Assembly (NCBI RefSeq): GCF_029892155.1
Contig: NZ_JARZAG010000025.1
Coordinates: 57,433 to 121,432 of the forward strand
DNA: 64,000 bases
Origin: Kitasatospora sp. GAS204B
Lineage (GTDB): Bacteria; Actinomycetota; Actinomycetes; Streptomycetales; Streptomycetaceae
Direction: 5' to 3'
The translations under genes and the position numbers were made by a program. Below are positions 40,623 through 49,501 of the stretch, one piece after another (position 1 is the stretch's first letter; each line of letters opens with the position of its first letter). The notes beneath the pieces are model-generated. The model searched no databases, had not been told where the DNA came from, and saw only the letters and a list, made by a program, of their open reading frames with translations.

Positions 40623-43600
40623 GTGATCGGCGCCCCCGGTACTCCCGCCCCCGGTACTCCCCGCTCCATCCGGCGCTCGGCACGAGCAGCCGTCGCGGTC
40701 CTGCTGTCCGTGGCGGCGGCCGTGCTGACGCTGGGCACTGCGAACCCCGGCGGGCCGGGCAACGGCCGGGCCCCGGTGGCCGCCGGGGCCGCGCCGGCCG
40801 CCGGGCGGACCGTCTTCGCCGGCACGGACCACCGCAGCCTGGCGCGCGTGACGGGTGCGACGTCGAGCACACCACTGTTCGGGCTCGGTCCCGTCCACTT
40901 CGACGTGGACCCCTCGGCCCGCGGCAGCCTGCTGGTCTTCACCAGCCTGCGGGACAGCCCACTGCCCCAGGTGTACCTGCGCGACGCGTCCGGCGGGGTG
41001 CACGAGCTCACCACCGGCATGGACACCGCCGACCCGACGCTGACCCCGGACGGCAAGGCCGTCGTGTTCGACGCGCTGGAGCCCGGCGGAAGCGGCGGGA
41101 ATCCCCAGCGGGACCTGTGGGTGGTCAACGCCGACGGCACCGGGCTGCGCAGGCTGACCGACACCTCGTCCAATGAGACGCATCCGACGGTCTCGCCCGA
41201 CGGCCAGTGGGTCGCCTACGACTGCGACGCCGACCCGGCGCACATCCAGGTCTTCGTCATGCCGCTGGCCGGTGGTGCGGCGAGGCAGATCACCGACGTG
41301 ACCACCGGCAGCGCCATCGACCCGGCGTGGAATCCGGTGAACAGCGACGCGCTCCGCAACCAGATCGTCTACACCTGGGACCAGGGCGGCCAGACCGGTC
41401 CCCAGCTGCACCTCACCTCGCCCACCGGCGGCGACCGGGCGTTCTTTCCCGGCACCGGCTCCACCTGGCAGAGCGGATCGGCTGCCTGGCTGCCCGACGG
41501 CAGCGGGGTGCTCTTCGTGAGCCCCAACCTGTCCGACGGCACGCTGACGGCGATCCAGCACGTGTACCGCGCCCCGACCTGTTCCTGCACCCCGCCCCAA
41601 CCGCTCTACAGCGACGACCGGTTGATCGAGACGCCGACCTGGCTGGGCACCCAGACCGGCGGCGGGCCCGTGGTGGGACAGACGACCGCGGCCACCGCCC
41701 ACGTGGCCGATGTGGAGGACGTCCTTCCCGACGGGACGGACCCGCGCGACCTGGGCATCAGCGTGCTCAGCGAGGACCCGGCCGCCGACACCAACACCAA
41801 CCCCGACCCTGCGGCCGACCCGCTGTTCAATCCCCATGCCGGGTACGACCCGTGGTTCGAGCGGCAGAGCTACACGCCGGACGGTCGGCAGATCGTGGTG
41901 ACCCGCTTCGAGGATTCGCCGGCCGGCCGCATCGAACGCATCTGGCTGGCGGGCGCCGACGGTTCGAATCCGCAGCCGATGAACCTCGCCGGGCGCGGGC
42001 CGAACGACTGGGACACCGACCCGGCCTTCTCACCGGACGGCAAACTGATCGCCTTCACCCGGACCTCTCCCGGCGGTGTCGGAGCGGCGTCCGGGCCGGG
42101 GCGGATCGTGATCGCGCAGGTGTCGACGGGAGCGATCGTCGGCACCGTCGAACCGCCGGCCGACCAGCCGCAGGCGTCCGAGGCCGAGCCCTCGTGGTCC
42201 CCGGACGGCAAGCTGATCGCCTTCACCAGGACCGAGGTGATCAACGGCAACGCCGGCAACAAGCACATCTGGACCGTGCCCGCCGCCGCGCTCGACCAGC
42301 AGACCGACCTGAGCCTGACGGCGTGTCCGGGCGCCTGCGACGTCATCGACGACAGCCCCGTGGTCTCGCCGGACGGCCAGCACATCGCGTTCAACCGCAA
42401 GGGCGGTGACGGCGGGTTCAACCAGCAGGACGGCATCGTGGTCACCTCGTCGACCGGCACCGGCTGCACGGTGATCCTGCCCGCCGGGCTCAGCCAGGAC
42501 CCGGGCGCCTGCGGCCGCCCGCTGCCGGACACCTCCGAGACCGGCCCGTTCCAGCCCCGCGACGCGGCCTGGACGGCGGACGGCTCGCACCTGGTGGTCA
42601 CCTCCCGCCGGGCGCTGGCGCCGAACTCGCCGGAGGGACTGTCGGTCTACGACTTCGCCACCGGCAAGCTCACCCCCGTCGACTGGCGGCTGCCGGGGCG
42701 GCAGAAGGAGCCGAGCGTCCAGCAGTCGGTGGACCTGAAGTTGAGCGCGCCGGCCACCACGCCCCCGGTGTCTCCCGGTGGCGGCACGACCGTGGCGATC
42801 ACCGTGACCGACAAGGGACCCGCTCCCTCGCCGGGCACCGTCCTGACGGCGACGGCGCCGACCGGCGCCCGGCTCGGCGGGCTGACCGCCTCGGTCGGGC
42901 AGTGCGATGCCGGGGCCCTGCGCTGCGACCTGGGCACCCTGACGCCGGGTCAGAGCGTCCAGGTGACCGCCACGGTCATCGGCACGCAGGTCGGCGATCA
43001 ACCGTTCGGCTGGTCGGTCGCCGGGACGGTCGTCAACCCGAACCCCGGCGACGAGGCGGCGCAGACCGTCGTCCCCGTCGTGGCCGCACCGCCGCCCACG
43101 TCGCCGCCGCCCACATCGCCACCGCCCTCCTCCCCGCCACCGCAGCCCTCGCCGTCCCCGCAGCCCTTGCCACCCCTGCCGCAGGCCGGCCCGGGAGTGT
43201 CGATCGGCGCCCAGCCGAACCCGGGATACGTCGGCGGCCACGTGACCCTGACCTACACGGTGCGCAACAGCGGCCAGGCGCCCGCGACCGGTCTGCGCCT
43301 GTCGCTCGGCCTGCCCGCGGGTGTCCCCAACGAGCCGCTGCCTGCCGGCTGTTCGGGCGGTGCCTGCGTGCTGGGCGACCTGTCCCCGGGCGGCAGCGAA
43401 GTCGTGCAGGTGGTGCTGTCACCCGTCGCGGCCCTGCAGACCACGATCACCGCGGTCCTGACCACCACCGGCACGGACGCCCACCCGGGCGACCACGTGG
43501 CGCGGACCCCGCTGCGCATCCTGCAGCCCCGCATCGTCGCGGTGCCGCCGATCGGCAGGCCCGGGTTCGTGACCTCGGTGCGCGGCGTGGACTTCCCACC

Positions 43601-43826
43601 GGGCGCGCCGGTGACGTTCACCTGGCAACCCGGCATCACCGCCGCCGCGGCGCCCACCCACCCGGCCGCCGACGGCACCTTCGCGGGCCAACTGCTCATC
43701 CTGCCCAAGGACGAGACGGGTCCACGGACCATCACCGCGAGCGGTCCCGGGTTCTCGCCGGTGACCTGCCCCTTCCTCGTGGTGGCCGGCAGCATCGGCC
43801 CGCCGGGGGAGGTGGAACGGCGGTGA
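40623..43826 (+). CDS. Large exported PD40/TolB-like beta-propeller protein with CARDB/DUF11 repeats
   Basis: 1067 residues. The N-terminus has a basic stretch and a hydrophobic segment (RRSARAAVAVLLSVAAAVLTLG), so it is exported or anchored. Residues 60-700 hold repeated TolB/PD40 blades: DPTLTPDGKAVVFD, HPTVSPDGQWVAYD, DPAFSPDGKLIAFTR, EPSWSPDGKLIAFTR, SPVVSPDGQHIAFNR. Two DUF11-like domains flank a Pro-rich linker (PPPTSPPPTSPPPSSPPP), and a last Ig-like domain closes the protein. The stop overlaps the GTG of the DUF4255 gene, so it is coupled to the CIS operon. Its role is unknown; binding or scaffolding outside the membrane is inferred. Confidence 0.8.
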   Translation: MIGAPGTPAPGTPRSIRRSARAAVAVLLSVAAAVLTLGTANPGGPGNGRAPVAAGAAPAAGRTVFAGTDHRSLARVTGATSSTPLFGLGPVHFDVDPSARGSLLVFTSLRDSPLPQVYLRDASGGVHELTTGMDTADPTLTPDGKAVVFDALEPGGSGGNPQRDLWVVNADGTGLRRLTDTSSNETHPTVSPDGQWVAYDCDADPAHIQVFVMPLAGGAARQITDVTTGSAIDPAWNPVNSDALRNQIVYTWDQGGQTGPQLHLTSPTGGDRAFFPGTGSTWQSGSAAWLPDGSGVLFVSPNLSDGTLTAIQHVYRAPTCSCTPPQPLYSDDRLIETPTWLGTQTGGGPVVGQTTAATAHVADVEDVLPDGTDPRDLGISVLSEDPAADTNTNPDPAADPLFNPHAGYDPWFERQSYTPDGRQIVVTRFEDSPAGRIERIWLAGADGSNPQPMNLAGRGPNDWDTDPAFSPDGKLIAFTRTSPGGVGAASGPGRIVIAQVSTGAIVGTVEPPADQPQASEAEPSWSPDGKLIAFTRTEVINGNAGNKHIWTVPAAALDQQTDLSLTACPGACDVIDDSPVVSPDGQHIAFNRKGGDGGFNQQDGIVVTSSTGTGCTVILPAGLSQDPGACGRPLPDTSETGPFQPRDAAWTADGSHLVVTSRRALAPNSPEGLSVYDFATGKLTPVDWRLPGRQKEPSVQQSVDLKLSAPATTPPVSPGGGTTVAITVTDKGPAPSPGTVLTATAPTGARLGGLTASVGQCDAGALRCDLGTLTPGQSVQVTATVIGTQVGDQPFGWSVAGTVVNPNPGDEAAQTVVPVVAAPPPTSPPPTSPPPSSPPPQPSPSPQPLPPLPQAGPGVSIGAQPNPGYVGGHVTLTYTVRNSGQAPATGLRLSLGLPAGVPNEPLPAGCSGGACVLGDLSPGGSEVVQVVLSPVAALQTTITAVLTTTGTDAHPGDHVARTPLRILQPRIVAVPPIGRPGFVTSVRGVDFPPGAPVTFTWQPGITAAAAPTHPAADGTFAGQLLILPKDETGPRTITASGPGFSPVTCPFLVVAGSIGPPGEVERR

Positions 43827-44575
43827 TCCACGAGGTCGACGAGGCACTGCGGCTGCTGCTCGCCGAGAGCGGCCTGGAGGAGGGCGGGGTCGAGCTGGTC
43901 TTCGACTCGCCCAGCCGGGACTGGGCCGCGCGGCGCAACGCTCCGACGGTCAGCGTCTTCCTCTACGCGATCCGCGAGCAGGTGGCCCGCCGGCAGTCCG
44001 GTGCCGCCGCCGAGTACGACGCGGACGGCCTGGTCGCGGCCTGGCGCACCGCGCCCCGCTGGTTCGAGCTGGCCTACCTGGTGACGGCGTGGACCAACCG
44101 ACCGCAGGACGAGCACCGGTTGCTCTCGGAGGTGCTGCGCTGCCTGACCGCCGCGCCCGAGCTGCCCGCCCGGCTGCTCACCGGCACCCTGGCCCAACTC
44201 GGGCTCGGCGTCCGGCTCGAGACCTCCGGGCGCGGCGAGGGCCTGCCGTCGGTGTCCGACGTCTGGTCAGGCCTGGGCGGGGAGTTGAGGCCTTCGATCG
44301 ACCTCAGGGTGCTCGCCCCGCTGGCCGGCGAGCGCAGCCCGGCCGGGCCCGCGGTCACCGAGGGGCTGGCACTGCGCGCCACCGACACGAGCGGGGCGAG
44401 CGGCGGGCCCGGCGAGGACCACGCAGACGGCCAGTCAGAGGGCGACGCAGCCGGCGACAGCCGTCGGTTGCGCTTTCGCGGCGGCGGGACGGATCCCGGC
44501 CCGGAGGGCTTCGCGGCGCCCCGGGACCGTCCGCTGCCGCCCGGTCGCCGGCGGCGCGGCGGTCCGCAGCGGTGA
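43823..44575 (+). CDS. cis16: DUF4255 (Pvc16_N) protein, CIS cap/terminator type
   Basis: This 250-residue protein reads VIHEVDEALRLLLAESGLEEGGVELVFDSPSRDWAARRNAPTVSVFLYAIRE. This is the DUF4255 pattern of Pvc16/Afp16, which caps the tube and ends sheath growth. WFELAYLVTAWTN and LLSEVLRCL are further family marks. The last 70 residues are disordered and charged. It overlaps both neighbours (GTGA) and so is translated with the AAA ATPase. Confidence 0.88.
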   Translation: MIHEVDEALRLLLAESGLEEGGVELVFDSPSRDWAARRNAPTVSVFLYAIREQVARRQSGAAAEYDADGLVAAWRTAPRWFELAYLVTAWTNRPQDEHRLLSEVLRCLTAAPELPARLLTGTLAQLGLGVRLETSGRGEGLPSVSDVWSGLGGELRPSIDLRVLAPLAGERSPAGPAVTEGLALRATDTSGASGGPGEDHADGQSEGDAAGDSRRLRFRGGGTDPGPEGFAAPRDRPLPPGRRRRGGPQR

Positions 44576-46662
44576 CCCCGCACGTCGGGGTGGTCGAGAG
44601 CGCGCCGGCGCTCGACCTCGATCACCTGTGGGACCGGCTGCGCCGCGTCGAGCAGCGGGTGCGGGCCGCCGTCCGCGAGCGCAGGGCCGACGATCCGGAC
44701 CCGGACGACCCGTACCGCGGCCAGTACCTCACCCCGGAGGCGGTGGAGCGGATCCTGGCGGCCCCTGCCGCGACGGGCTACGCCGGCGCAGGTCTCGGGG
44801 ACCCGCCGGAACCGCCGCCCGGGTCGCGGACCGAGCGGCTCGCCGGCGCCTTCGGCCTGCTCCCGGTGGACCTCGAACTCCTGCTGGTGTCGATCGCCCC
44901 CGACCTCGACAGCCGGTTCGAACGGCTCTACGGCTACCTCAACGACGACCTGACGCTGCGCCGGCCGACCATCGGGCTGGCGCTCGAACTGTGCGGCCTG
45001 CCGGGGGCGGGCGCCGGCCGCTTCCGGTTCTCCGCGCAGGCTCCGCTGATCGCTGGCGGACTCCTGGAGATCACCGAGCCGGAGCGCCCGCTGCTCTCCC
45101 GGGGCCTGCGGGTGCCCGACCGGGTGACGGCCCACCTGCTCGGCGACGACGAACTCGACAGCGCGTTGCGCGGGTTGGTCCGGGTCAGCCGGGCCGGCGC
45201 CGGCCTGCCCGAAGAGCCGGCCCGCCGCATCGGCGCCGCCGCGTCGAACGGTGGCGGACTGGTGCACCTGCTGGACCAGGGCGGCAACGCCGGCCGGCTG
45301 GCGGTCGACGCCCTCGCGGGCACCGGTTGCCGCCCGCTGGTCCTCGACGTCGCCGCGCTCGCCACCCGCCCCCCGGAGGCCACCGTGCGCGCGCTGGCCC
45401 GCGAGGCGCGGCTGAGCGGCAGCGGCGTGGTGCTGGGCCCGCTGGACCGGATCGAACCCGAACGCCCCGAGCGCGCACGGCTGTTGCGCGAGCTGTGCGT
45501 GGAGCTCGCCGGCGTTCCGCTGATCACGTACGGCAGCCACGCGTGGGATCCGGCCTGGGCACCGGAGAGCCCGGTCGTGATCGCGGTCCCGCCGCCGGAC
45601 CCGGGGCAGCGCGCCGAGCAGTGGGCGCGCGCGTTGAGCGGCTCGCGAGAAGGGACCGGCGAGGGCGCGCACGCCGCGCTGAGCGGCGAGCTGGTTGAGG
45701 CCCTCGCGCCGTACCAGCTGGACGCGGACCAGGTGGCCAGAGCCGCCGATGTGGCGGCCAGGACGGCGGCGGCCGAGCGCCGTTCGGTGAGCGCGGACGA
45801 CCTGCGGGCCGCGGTGCGGGCGCAGAACGGGGCCGGACTCGCGCGCCTGGCCCGGCGGATCGAGCCGGCGGTCGGGTGGGACGACCTGGTGCTGCCCGAA
45901 CCCACCGCGCGCCAGCTGCGCGAACTCGCCCTGCGCGCGAAGCACCGCGACCGGGTGCTCGGCCAGTGGCGGATGCGGCCGGGCGGCGGTCGGGGGCGCG
46001 GGGTGATCGCCCTGTTCGCCGGCGCGTCGGGCACCGGCAAGACGATGTCGGCCGAGGTGGTCGCCGCCGACCTCGGCATGGAGCTGTACGTCGTGGACCT
46101 CTCCACCGTCGTGGACAAGTACATCGGTGAGACGGAGAAGAACCTCGAGCGCGTCTTCACCGAGGCGTCGCAGGTGAACGGCGTCCTGCTGTTCGACGAG
46201 GCCGACGCGATCTTCGGGAAGCGGTCGCAGGTCAAGGACGCCCACGACCGCCACGCGAACGTGGAGTCGGCCTACCTGCTGCAGCGCATGGAGTCCTTCG
46301 ACGGGATCGCGGTGCTGACGACGAATCTGCGCGCCAACCTGGACGAGGCGTTCACCCGGCGACTGGACGTCATCGCGGAGTTCCCCGTGCCGGACGAGGA
46401 ACGGCGACGCGCCCTGTGGGAGCGCTGCCTGGGCCCCCGGATCCCGCGCGCGGACGACCTCGACCTGGAGTTCTGCGCGCGGCGCTTCGAGCTCGCCGGC
46501 GGCTCCATCCGCGCGTGCGCGGTGACCGCGGCCTACCTGGCCGCCGAGACCGGGCGGCCGCTGAGCATGGCACAGGTGGTCTCCGCGGTGGTGCGGGAGT
46601 ACCGCAAACTCGGCCGCCTGGTGCTGGAGAGCGAGTTCGGGCCGTGGCTGGGAGGCAACTGA
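44572..46662 (+). CDS. cis15: CIS AAA+ ATPase (Pvc15/Cis15-like)
   Basis: 696 residues. The N-terminal 400 residues are helical and winged-helix-like. A C-terminal AAA+ module carries Walker A GASGTGKT (about 484-491) and Walker B VLLFDEADAIFG (about 538-549). It also has a sensor Asn in AVLTTNLRANLDEAFTRRLD and the R finger region. The domain order matches the ATPase conserved in extracellular and Streptomyces CIS loci, thought to act in assembly or cargo loading. It begins inside the cis16 stop and ends 151 bases before the sheath gene. Confidence 0.9.
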   Translation: MTPHVGVVESAPALDLDHLWDRLRRVEQRVRAAVRERRADDPDPDDPYRGQYLTPEAVERILAAPAATGYAGAGLGDPPEPPPGSRTERLAGAFGLLPVDLELLLVSIAPDLDSRFERLYGYLNDDLTLRRPTIGLALELCGLPGAGAGRFRFSAQAPLIAGGLLEITEPERPLLSRGLRVPDRVTAHLLGDDELDSALRGLVRVSRAGAGLPEEPARRIGAAASNGGGLVHLLDQGGNAGRLAVDALAGTGCRPLVLDVAALATRPPEATVRALAREARLSGSGVVLGPLDRIEPERPERARLLRELCVELAGVPLITYGSHAWDPAWAPESPVVIAVPPPDPGQRAEQWARALSGSREGTGEGAHAALSGELVEALAPYQLDADQVARAADVAARTAAAERRSVSADDLRAAVRAQNGAGLARLARRIEPAVGWDDLVLPEPTARQLRELALRAKHRDRVLGQWRMRPGGGRGRGVIALFAGASGTGKTMSAEVVAADLGMELYVVDLSTVVDKYIGETEKNLERVFTEASQVNGVLLFDEADAIFGKRSQVKDAHDRHANVESAYLLQRMESFDGIAVLTTNLRANLDEAFTRRLDVIAEFPVPDEERRRALWERCLGPRIPRADDLDLEFCARRFELAGGSIRACAVTAAYLAAETGRPLSMAQVVSAVVREYRKLGRLVLESEFGPWLGGN

Positions 46663-46813
46663 CCGGAGGGCACCGCCGCCGGACGCCGGGTACGCGCCGT
46701 ACTGCCCGCCGGGGCAGCGTTCTTGCCCCTGGTCCGGGACCACGGGACATGTCGGCGGCGGCGGCTCGGCCGCAGACTCGGTGGCGGATGATCGGGCGAC
46801 CGAAGGAGCGAGT

Positions 46814-48352
46814 ATGCCGTCGTACCTCACCCCGGGCGTGTACGTGGAGGAGGTCCAGTCCGGTGCCCGGCCGATCGAGGGAGTCGGCACGGCCGTCGCC
46901 GCGCTGGTCGGCTTCGCCGAGACCGGTCCCTTCCACGAGCCCACCCTGGTGACCAGCTGGGACCAGTACGTGCAGACGTTCGGCGGCTTCACCGAAGGCA
47001 CGTACCTGCCCCATGCCGTGTACGGCTTCTTCGCCAACGGCGGCGGCTCCGCCTACGTCGTCCGGGTCGGCGGGGCGGCGGTCGGCGGCGGGCCGGCCCC
47101 CGTCGGCAGGGCACCCGAGCCCACCGCGGTCGCGGGATTCCTCTTCTCGGCGCTGCCCGGTGCGGGCGGCGACGTGTCCGTCGAGATCGCCGACGCCGAG
47201 GGCGAGAACGTCCCGGAGGACCGGTTCCGGCTGCTGGTCCGCAAGGGCACCGAGGTGGCCGAGACGTACGACGTGTCGACCCGCCGGAACAACAAGGGCT
47301 ATCTGGTCACCCAGCTGCGCGAGTCGAAGCTCGTCGCGGTCACCGAGCAGCCCGGCACCGCGCCGAGCCGCCCGGAGCGCCAGACCGTCGCCCTCGCCGA
47401 GACGCCCGCGGCCGCGCCGGCGCCGGTGCCCCCCGGCACCCGGCTCGACCCGGCCGAGTACGTGGGCGATGCCGCGGCCCGCACCGGATTCGCGGGGTTG
47501 GAGGCGATCGACGAGATCACCATGGTCGCGGCGCCCGACCTGATGAGCGCCTTCCAGCGCGGCGACCTCGACGCGGAAGGGGTGCGGACCGTCCAACTGG
47601 CGGTGATGTCGCACTGCGAGCAGATGGGCGACCGGATCGCCGTCCTGGACACCCCGCCGAGCATGAACGCCCAACGGGTGCGCGGCTGGCGGATGGACGA
47701 GGCGGGTTTCGACTCCCGCTACGCCACCCTCTACTACCCGTGGATCAAGGTGTTCGACCCGGCGAGCGGCCGGAACGTGCTGGTCCCGCCGAGCGGGCAC
47801 GTCGCCGGGGTGTGGGCGCGCAGCGATGCCGAGCGCGGCGTGCACAAGGCGCCGGCCAACGAGGTCATCCGCGGCGCGGTGGACCTGGAGATCCGGATCA
47901 GCAAGGGCGAGCAGGACCTGCTGAACCCGATCGGCGTCAACTGCGTGCGTACGTTCCCCGGGCGCGGCATCCGGATCTGGGGCGCCCGGACCCTCTCCTC
48001 GGACCCCGCCTGGCGCTACCTCAACGTGCGCCGGCTCTTCAACTACCTGGAGGAGTCCATCCTGTTGGGCACCCAGTGGGTGGTGTTCGAGCCCAACGAC
48101 GACCGGCTCTGGTCCAGCATCCGCCGCAACATCACCGCGTTCCTGACCGAGGAGTGGCGGCGCGGTGCGCTCTTCGGCCAGACCGCCGACCAGGCCTTCT
48201 ACGTCAAGTGCGACGGCGACAACAACCCGCAGGAGTCCATCGACCTCGGGCAGGTGGTGTGCGAGATCGGGGTCGCTCCGGTGAAGCCCGCGGAGTTCGT
48301 GGTGTTCCGGCTGGCCCAGTTCTCCGACAGCACGAGCCTCGTCAACGAGTGA
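46814..48352 (+). CDS. cis2: CIS contractile sheath protein
   Basis: 512 residues beginning MPSYLTPGVYVEEVQSGARPIEGVGTAVAALVGFAETG, the universal opening of phage and CIS sheath proteins. It ends with the C-terminal sheath core: RYLNVRRLFNYLEESILLGTQWVVFEPND, then WSSIRRNITAFLTEEWRRGALFG and QVVCEIGVAPVKPAEFVVFRLAQF. An inserted variable domain lies around 90-220. GAAGGAG precedes the ATG at 46814. Only one sheath gene exists here, unlike the three in PVC/Afp, as in other Streptomyces CIS. Confidence 0.95.
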   Translation: MPSYLTPGVYVEEVQSGARPIEGVGTAVAALVGFAETGPFHEPTLVTSWDQYVQTFGGFTEGTYLPHAVYGFFANGGGSAYVVRVGGAAVGGGPAPVGRAPEPTAVAGFLFSALPGAGGDVSVEIADAEGENVPEDRFRLLVRKGTEVAETYDVSTRRNNKGYLVTQLRESKLVAVTEQPGTAPSRPERQTVALAETPAAAPAPVPPGTRLDPAEYVGDAAARTGFAGLEAIDEITMVAAPDLMSAFQRGDLDAEGVRTVQLAVMSHCEQMGDRIAVLDTPPSMNAQRVRGWRMDEAGFDSRYATLYYPWIKVFDPASGRNVLVPPSGHVAGVWARSDAERGVHKAPANEVIRGAVDLEIRISKGEQDLLNPIGVNCVRTFPGRGIRIWGARTLSSDPAWRYLNVRRLFNYLEESILLGTQWVVFEPNDDRLWSSIRRNITAFLTEEWRRGALFGQTADQAFYVKCDGDNNPQESIDLGQVVCEIGVAPVKPAEFVVFRLAQFSDSTSLVNE

Positions 48353-48371
48353 CCGGCGGCTGACCCGCGAC

Positions 48372-48414
48372 TGACCAGCCAGTGACCAGCCAGTGACCAG
48401 CCAGTGACCAGCAG
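48372..48414. repeat. Four-copy 11-bp tandem repeat between sheath and tube genes
   Basis: The unit TGACCAGCCAG occurs four times in the 96-base gap that separates the sheath stop from the tube start. Each unit carries a TGA, which closes one frame each time. It may act as a spacer or RNA structure. Confidence 0.85.
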
Positions 48415-48448
48415 AGTCGGCACACACACGGGAAGGTGACAGGAAGTC

Positions 48449-48889
48449 ATGGCACAAGGCGATCCGCTCGTCACACATACGTTCGGCGTCCAACTCGGCG
48501 GCTACAACGTCGAGTACCTCCAGGAGGTCAGCAACCTCGTCGTCGAACAGGACGTGATCGAGTACCGGCAGGTGAGCCAGCAGGGCAAGCTGATCGTCCG
48601 CAAGCAGCCGGGAGCGCGGCGGCCGGGCGAGGTGACCATCAAGCGCGGTCTCGACTCGAGTTCGGCCTTCACGAAGTGGATCAAGGAGACCCTCAACAAG
48701 GGTGCGATCAACAGCGCGCGGCAGAACCTCACCATCGAGGTCAAGAACACCGAGACCCGCACCGCGCGCCGCATCCAGCTGACGAACGCCTGGGTCAGCC
48801 GCTGGGAGGGCCCGACCTTCAGCGCGGGCGACTCGGGGCCCGCGACCGAGACGGTGACCATCGTGTTCGAAGAGATCACGGTCGAATGA
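48449..48889 (+). CDS. cis1: CIS inner tube protein (first copy)
   Basis: This 146-residue gp19-like tube protein reads THTFGVQLGGYNVEYLQEVSNLVVEQDVIEYRQ, then TIKRGLDSSSAFTKWIKETLN, then QLTNAWVSRWEGPTFSAGDSGPATETVTIVFEEI. It polymerises as hexameric rings inside the sheath. AGGAAG precedes the ATG. Its stop overlaps the next start (ATGA). A second tube homologue follows at 52390. Confidence 0.93.
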   Translation: MAQGDPLVTHTFGVQLGGYNVEYLQEVSNLVVEQDVIEYRQVSQQGKLIVRKQPGARRPGEVTIKRGLDSSSAFTKWIKETLNKGAINSARQNLTIEVKNTETRTARRIQLTNAWVSRWEGPTFSAGDSGPATETVTIVFEEITVE

Positions 48890-49341
48890 GGCGTCGGATC
48901 GGCCTTGACGAAGTCCTGGCGCAGGTACCGGGTGCGGAGCAGTCGACCGCCGCACCCGGCCAGCAGCGGGAGCCGCACACGGAGTTCGAGTTCGAGCTGC
49001 CGCGGGGGTACGTGGACGACGACGGCACGGTGCACCGGTACGGCGCCATGCGCCTGGCCACCGCGCGGGACGAGCTGATGCCCCAGATCGACCTGCGGGT
49101 CAAGGAGAACCCGGCCTACCTGAGCGTGGTGCTGCTCAGCCACGTGATCACCAGGCTCGGCACCGTGACCGACGTGCACGCCGGTGTGGTCGAGCAGATG
49201 TACGCGACCGACGTGGCGTTCCTCCAGGACTTCTACGAGCGGATCAACAGCGAAGGCCACACCCGCGCGGCGGTCACCTGCCCGCACTGCGACGGCACGT
49301 TCGAGGTGGACCTCGCCGGTGGGCGCCTGGGGGAATCGTGA
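48886..49341 (+). CDS. Phage/CIS baseplate-assembly protein, T4 gp26/gp51-like
   Basis: This 151-residue protein reads FEFELPRGYVDDDGTVHRYGAMRLATARDELMPQIDLRVKENPAYLSVVLLSHVITRLGTV. I associate this pattern with the T4 gp26/gp51 baseplate-chaperone-like family of tail loci. A CPHC pair near the C-terminus (AVTCPHCDGTFEV) suggests a half zinc site. It lies directly after the tube gene, as tail-assembly chaperones do in phages, and overlaps both neighbours. It probably assists assembly rather than forming part of the particle. Confidence 0.7.
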   Translation: MRRRIGLDEVLAQVPGAEQSTAAPGQQREPHTEFEFELPRGYVDDDGTVHRYGAMRLATARDELMPQIDLRVKENPAYLSVVLLSHVITRLGTVTDVHAGVVEQMYATDVAFLQDFYERINSEGHTRAAVTCPHCDGTFEVDLAGGRLGES

Positions 49342-49496
49342 CGTACGCGCCTGCTCGGCTGTACGAGGAGATCGCGTACGTCGCCTACCACTTCCACTGG
49401 CAGCGTGAGTCGATCCTCGACCTGACCCACCGCGAACGCCGGGAGTGGGTACGGGAGATCGCGCGGATCAACACGCGCGTCAACGAGGGCGGGTGA
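49338..49496 (+). CDS. DUF6760 small CIS protein
   Basis: This 52-residue helical protein, too short for most gene callers, starts at a GTG that overlaps the previous stop. It reads VTYAPARLYEEIAYVAYHFHWQRESILDLTHRERREWVREIARIN. It matches the DUF6760 proteins always found in CIS and related tail loci. The context suggests a tail-assembly-chaperone extension like the phage G/GT pair. Confidence 0.85.
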   Translation: MTYAPARLYEEIAYVAYHFHWQRESILDLTHRERREWVREIARINTRVNEGG

Positions 49497-49501
49497 GCGG
49501 C

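Noticed and set aside
44074..47037. 987-codon minus-strand frame across the DUF4255 and AAA genes
   Set aside because: The plus strand has Walker motifs and overlapping starts. The antisense frame has no homology or start context.
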